Below are positions 62,961 to 64,000 of a stretch of 64,000 nt of DNA, piece by piece. Source of the stretch: Sphingopyxis granuli NBRC 100800 (GTDB lineage Bacteria; Pseudomonadota; Alphaproteobacteria; Sphingomonadales; Sphingomonadaceae). Positions within the stretch are counted from its first letter, which is position 1. Every line of letters begins with the position of its first letter. The stretch is from positions 1-64,000 of the forward strand of contig NZ_BCUA01000007.1 of NCBI RefSeq assembly GCF_001591045.1. The letters run 5' to 3'. Under the pieces are notes generated by a model that saw only the letters and a list, made by a program, of their open reading frames with translations, did not search any database and was not told where the DNA came from. Both the position numbers and the translations under genes were made by a program.

Positions 62961-64000
62961 CTATTCCCCTCCCTTGTTCGGCTGGGTCGTGACGTTCGTC
63001 GTATCCAGCGTGTTGAGCGTCGGCATGGGCGGCGCGGGTTGCGCCGGCCCGGTCGGGCGTGCCGCCGGCTGCGCGGGCCGCGCCGAAAGCTGCGGTGCGT
63101 CGCCGCGGTGCGCCGGCGCCGCGGGCGCACGCGCCTGGACATAGCCGGGCGTGCATGCGCCGGTGATCGTGCTGCCGTCGGTGCGGCGCACCAGTTCGAC
63201 CGCCTCGGGCTCGATATTGTCGCGGCGCGCATAATATTGGCGGAGCAGCTTTTCGCTGAACTCCGGCTGCGTCGACATGCACCACAGATCGCGCCCCGCG
63301 CCTTCGATGATCAGGCCGTAGACCGCGGATTCGATCGCCTGCTGCAGCGCGAGGGCGTCGGGCTCGTTGGTCGCGACGCCGCCTTCCAGTTCGAGCAGGT
63401 CCTTGAACGCGACATAGCGGAAGGCATTGGCGTCGAGCCCGATCGACGCGATCGACTTGCGTACGCTGACGGTCAGCAGCACCTCGCCCGTCTTTACGCT
63501 GACGGCACGGAGATAGACGGTCACCGTATCCTCGCGATATTTGGTGCTGCCGCCGATGCCCAGGAACCGCGCGCCGATACCGCCCGACTTGGTGTTGGTA
63601 TCGTATCCGATGATGCCGCCTTCCAGGATGACGCCCGCGAAAAGCAGCGGGGGAAGCGCCTGGCGATTGAGTTTCGTCTCGCCCAGGTAGGACGCCCGCA
63701 TCTCGCGGATCACGGCGCGCTCGCGCAGCAGATTGTCGAGGCGCTCGCGCTCGATGACAGTGAACCAGCGCCCGCGCCCCGATTCCTGCAGTGCCTTGAC
63801 CAGAATCGAGGTCGCACCCTGCGTGACCGCGCGCGACAGCGTCTGGACCCCTTCGGTGGGTTTGAACTGGCCCGTCTGATCGGCGAAATTATAGACCGCG
63901 ACCGAGATATTATCGCCGGGTGCCGGCAGGCTCTGCAAGGTGTGGGTCGCGGGGGTCGGCAGCACCGGCTGCGGCGCCGACCAGCTCGCCCCGTCGTTCA
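62961..64000 (-). CDS. csgG: Curli secretion pore CsgG, 5' end outside window
   Basis: CsgG is an outer-membrane lipoprotein that forms a nonameric pore for curlin export. The visible 346 residues show VAVYNFADQTGQFK, SRAVTQGATSILVKAL, FTVIERERLDNLLRERAVIR, LFAGVILEGGIIGYDTNTKS, GGIGARFLGIGGSTKY and VTVYLRAVSVKTGEVLLTV. The frame is open at the window end, so the lipoprotein signal lies beyond 64000. A GTG at 63965 is not the start. A Pro/Ala-rich C-terminal tail of about 60 residues is longer than in classical CsgG. Confidence 0.93.
   Translation of the reverse strand, partial: NDGASWSAPQPVLPTPATHTLQSLPAPGDNISVAVYNFADQTGQFKPTEGVQTLSRAVTQGATSILVKALQESGRGRWFTVIERERLDNLLRERAVIREMRASYLGETKLNRQALPPLLFAGVILEGGIIGYDTNTKSGGIGARFLGIGGSTKYREDTVTVYLRAVSVKTGEVLLTVSVRKSIASIGLDANAFRYVAFKDLLELEGGVATNEPDALALQQAIESAVYGLIIEGAGRDLWCMSTQPEFSEKLLRQYYARRDNIEPEAVELVRRTDGSTITGACTPGYVQARAPAAPAHRGDAPQLSARPAQPAARPTGPAQPAPPMPTLNTLDTTNVTTQPNKGGE

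Noticed and set aside
1-64000. CRISPR arrays, prophage, integrase or transposase genes
   Set aside because: No regularly spaced direct repeats and no phage or transposase motifs were found. The repeats present are inverted hairpin elements.

Overview
The window reads as chromosomal DNA of a GC-rich alphaproteobacterium of the order Sphingomonadales, most like Sphingopyxis. The evidence is the order of the division/cell-wall (dcw) genes, four large TonB-dependent receptors, short inverted repeats of the kind scattered through sphingomonad genomes, and an alphaproteobacterial type of curli locus. The genus is an inference from family resemblance, not from a search. No rRNA, tRNA, CRISPR array, integrase or transposase was recognised.

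Layout. (1) Positions 102-14026, minus strand: a tightly packed dcw operon, mraZ-rsmH-ftsL-ftsI-murE-murF-mraY-murD-ftsW-murG-murC-murB. Most stops and starts overlap (ATGA, GTGA or TGATG), and a 10-bp-periodic candidate MraZ operator lies upstream. (2) 14409-16932, minus: a GldG-like membrane protein, a small membrane protein and a cysteine synthase. (3) 17126-19264, plus: a ZnuD-like zinc receptor with a His-rich loop, preceded by a Zur-box-like palindrome. (4) 19307-30822: a probable accessory catabolic cluster with an MFS transporter, M81 (MlrC-like) protein, two tandem MaoC-fold proteins, CaiB/BaiF CoA-transferase, GntR/UTRA regulator, CitE-like lyase, secreted M20 hydrolase and TonB receptor. 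Its three divergent intergenic regions share one composite motif that I propose is the GntR operator.

(5) 30926-33118, minus: fabG and fabD, split by a GxxExxY (PD-(D/E)XK-like) gene bounded by a near-perfect 28-bp inverted repeat. (6) 33163-35527: divergent LD-carboxypeptidase and an Mpl-like Mur ligase, a plausible peptidoglycan-recycling pair. (7) 35843-37311: rpsF-rpsR-rplI with promoter, leader and terminator, then folE. (8) 38272-44121: two convergent TonB receptors sharing one bidirectional terminator. (9) 44292-50303: a Yip1-like membrane protein, an acyl-CoA operon (CaiB, two atypical crotonases, AidB-like dehydrogenase) and a divergent PaaX-like regulator with a palindromic operator candidate. 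(10) 50533-56268: the lower meta-cleavage trio (hydratase, acylating acetaldehyde dehydrogenase, aldolase), a divergent IclR regulator, and two acyl-CoA dehydrogenase-like genes that look like complementary halves of a heteromeric enzyme.

(11) 56375-59711: a DUF423 membrane protein, rimO and a DUF4403 lipoprotein. (12) 59712-64000, minus: a curli-type functional amyloid locus, csgG (cut by the window edge), a very long CsgA-like curlin, a CsgB-like curlin, an unrecognised secreted protein and a CsgH-like chaperone. A strong terminator sits between the two curlin genes and could set their ratio.

The parts most likely to be undescribed are the GntR-controlled catabolic cluster with its shared motif, the mobile-looking GxxExxY unit, and the curli locus with its terminator and unknown 156-residue protein.
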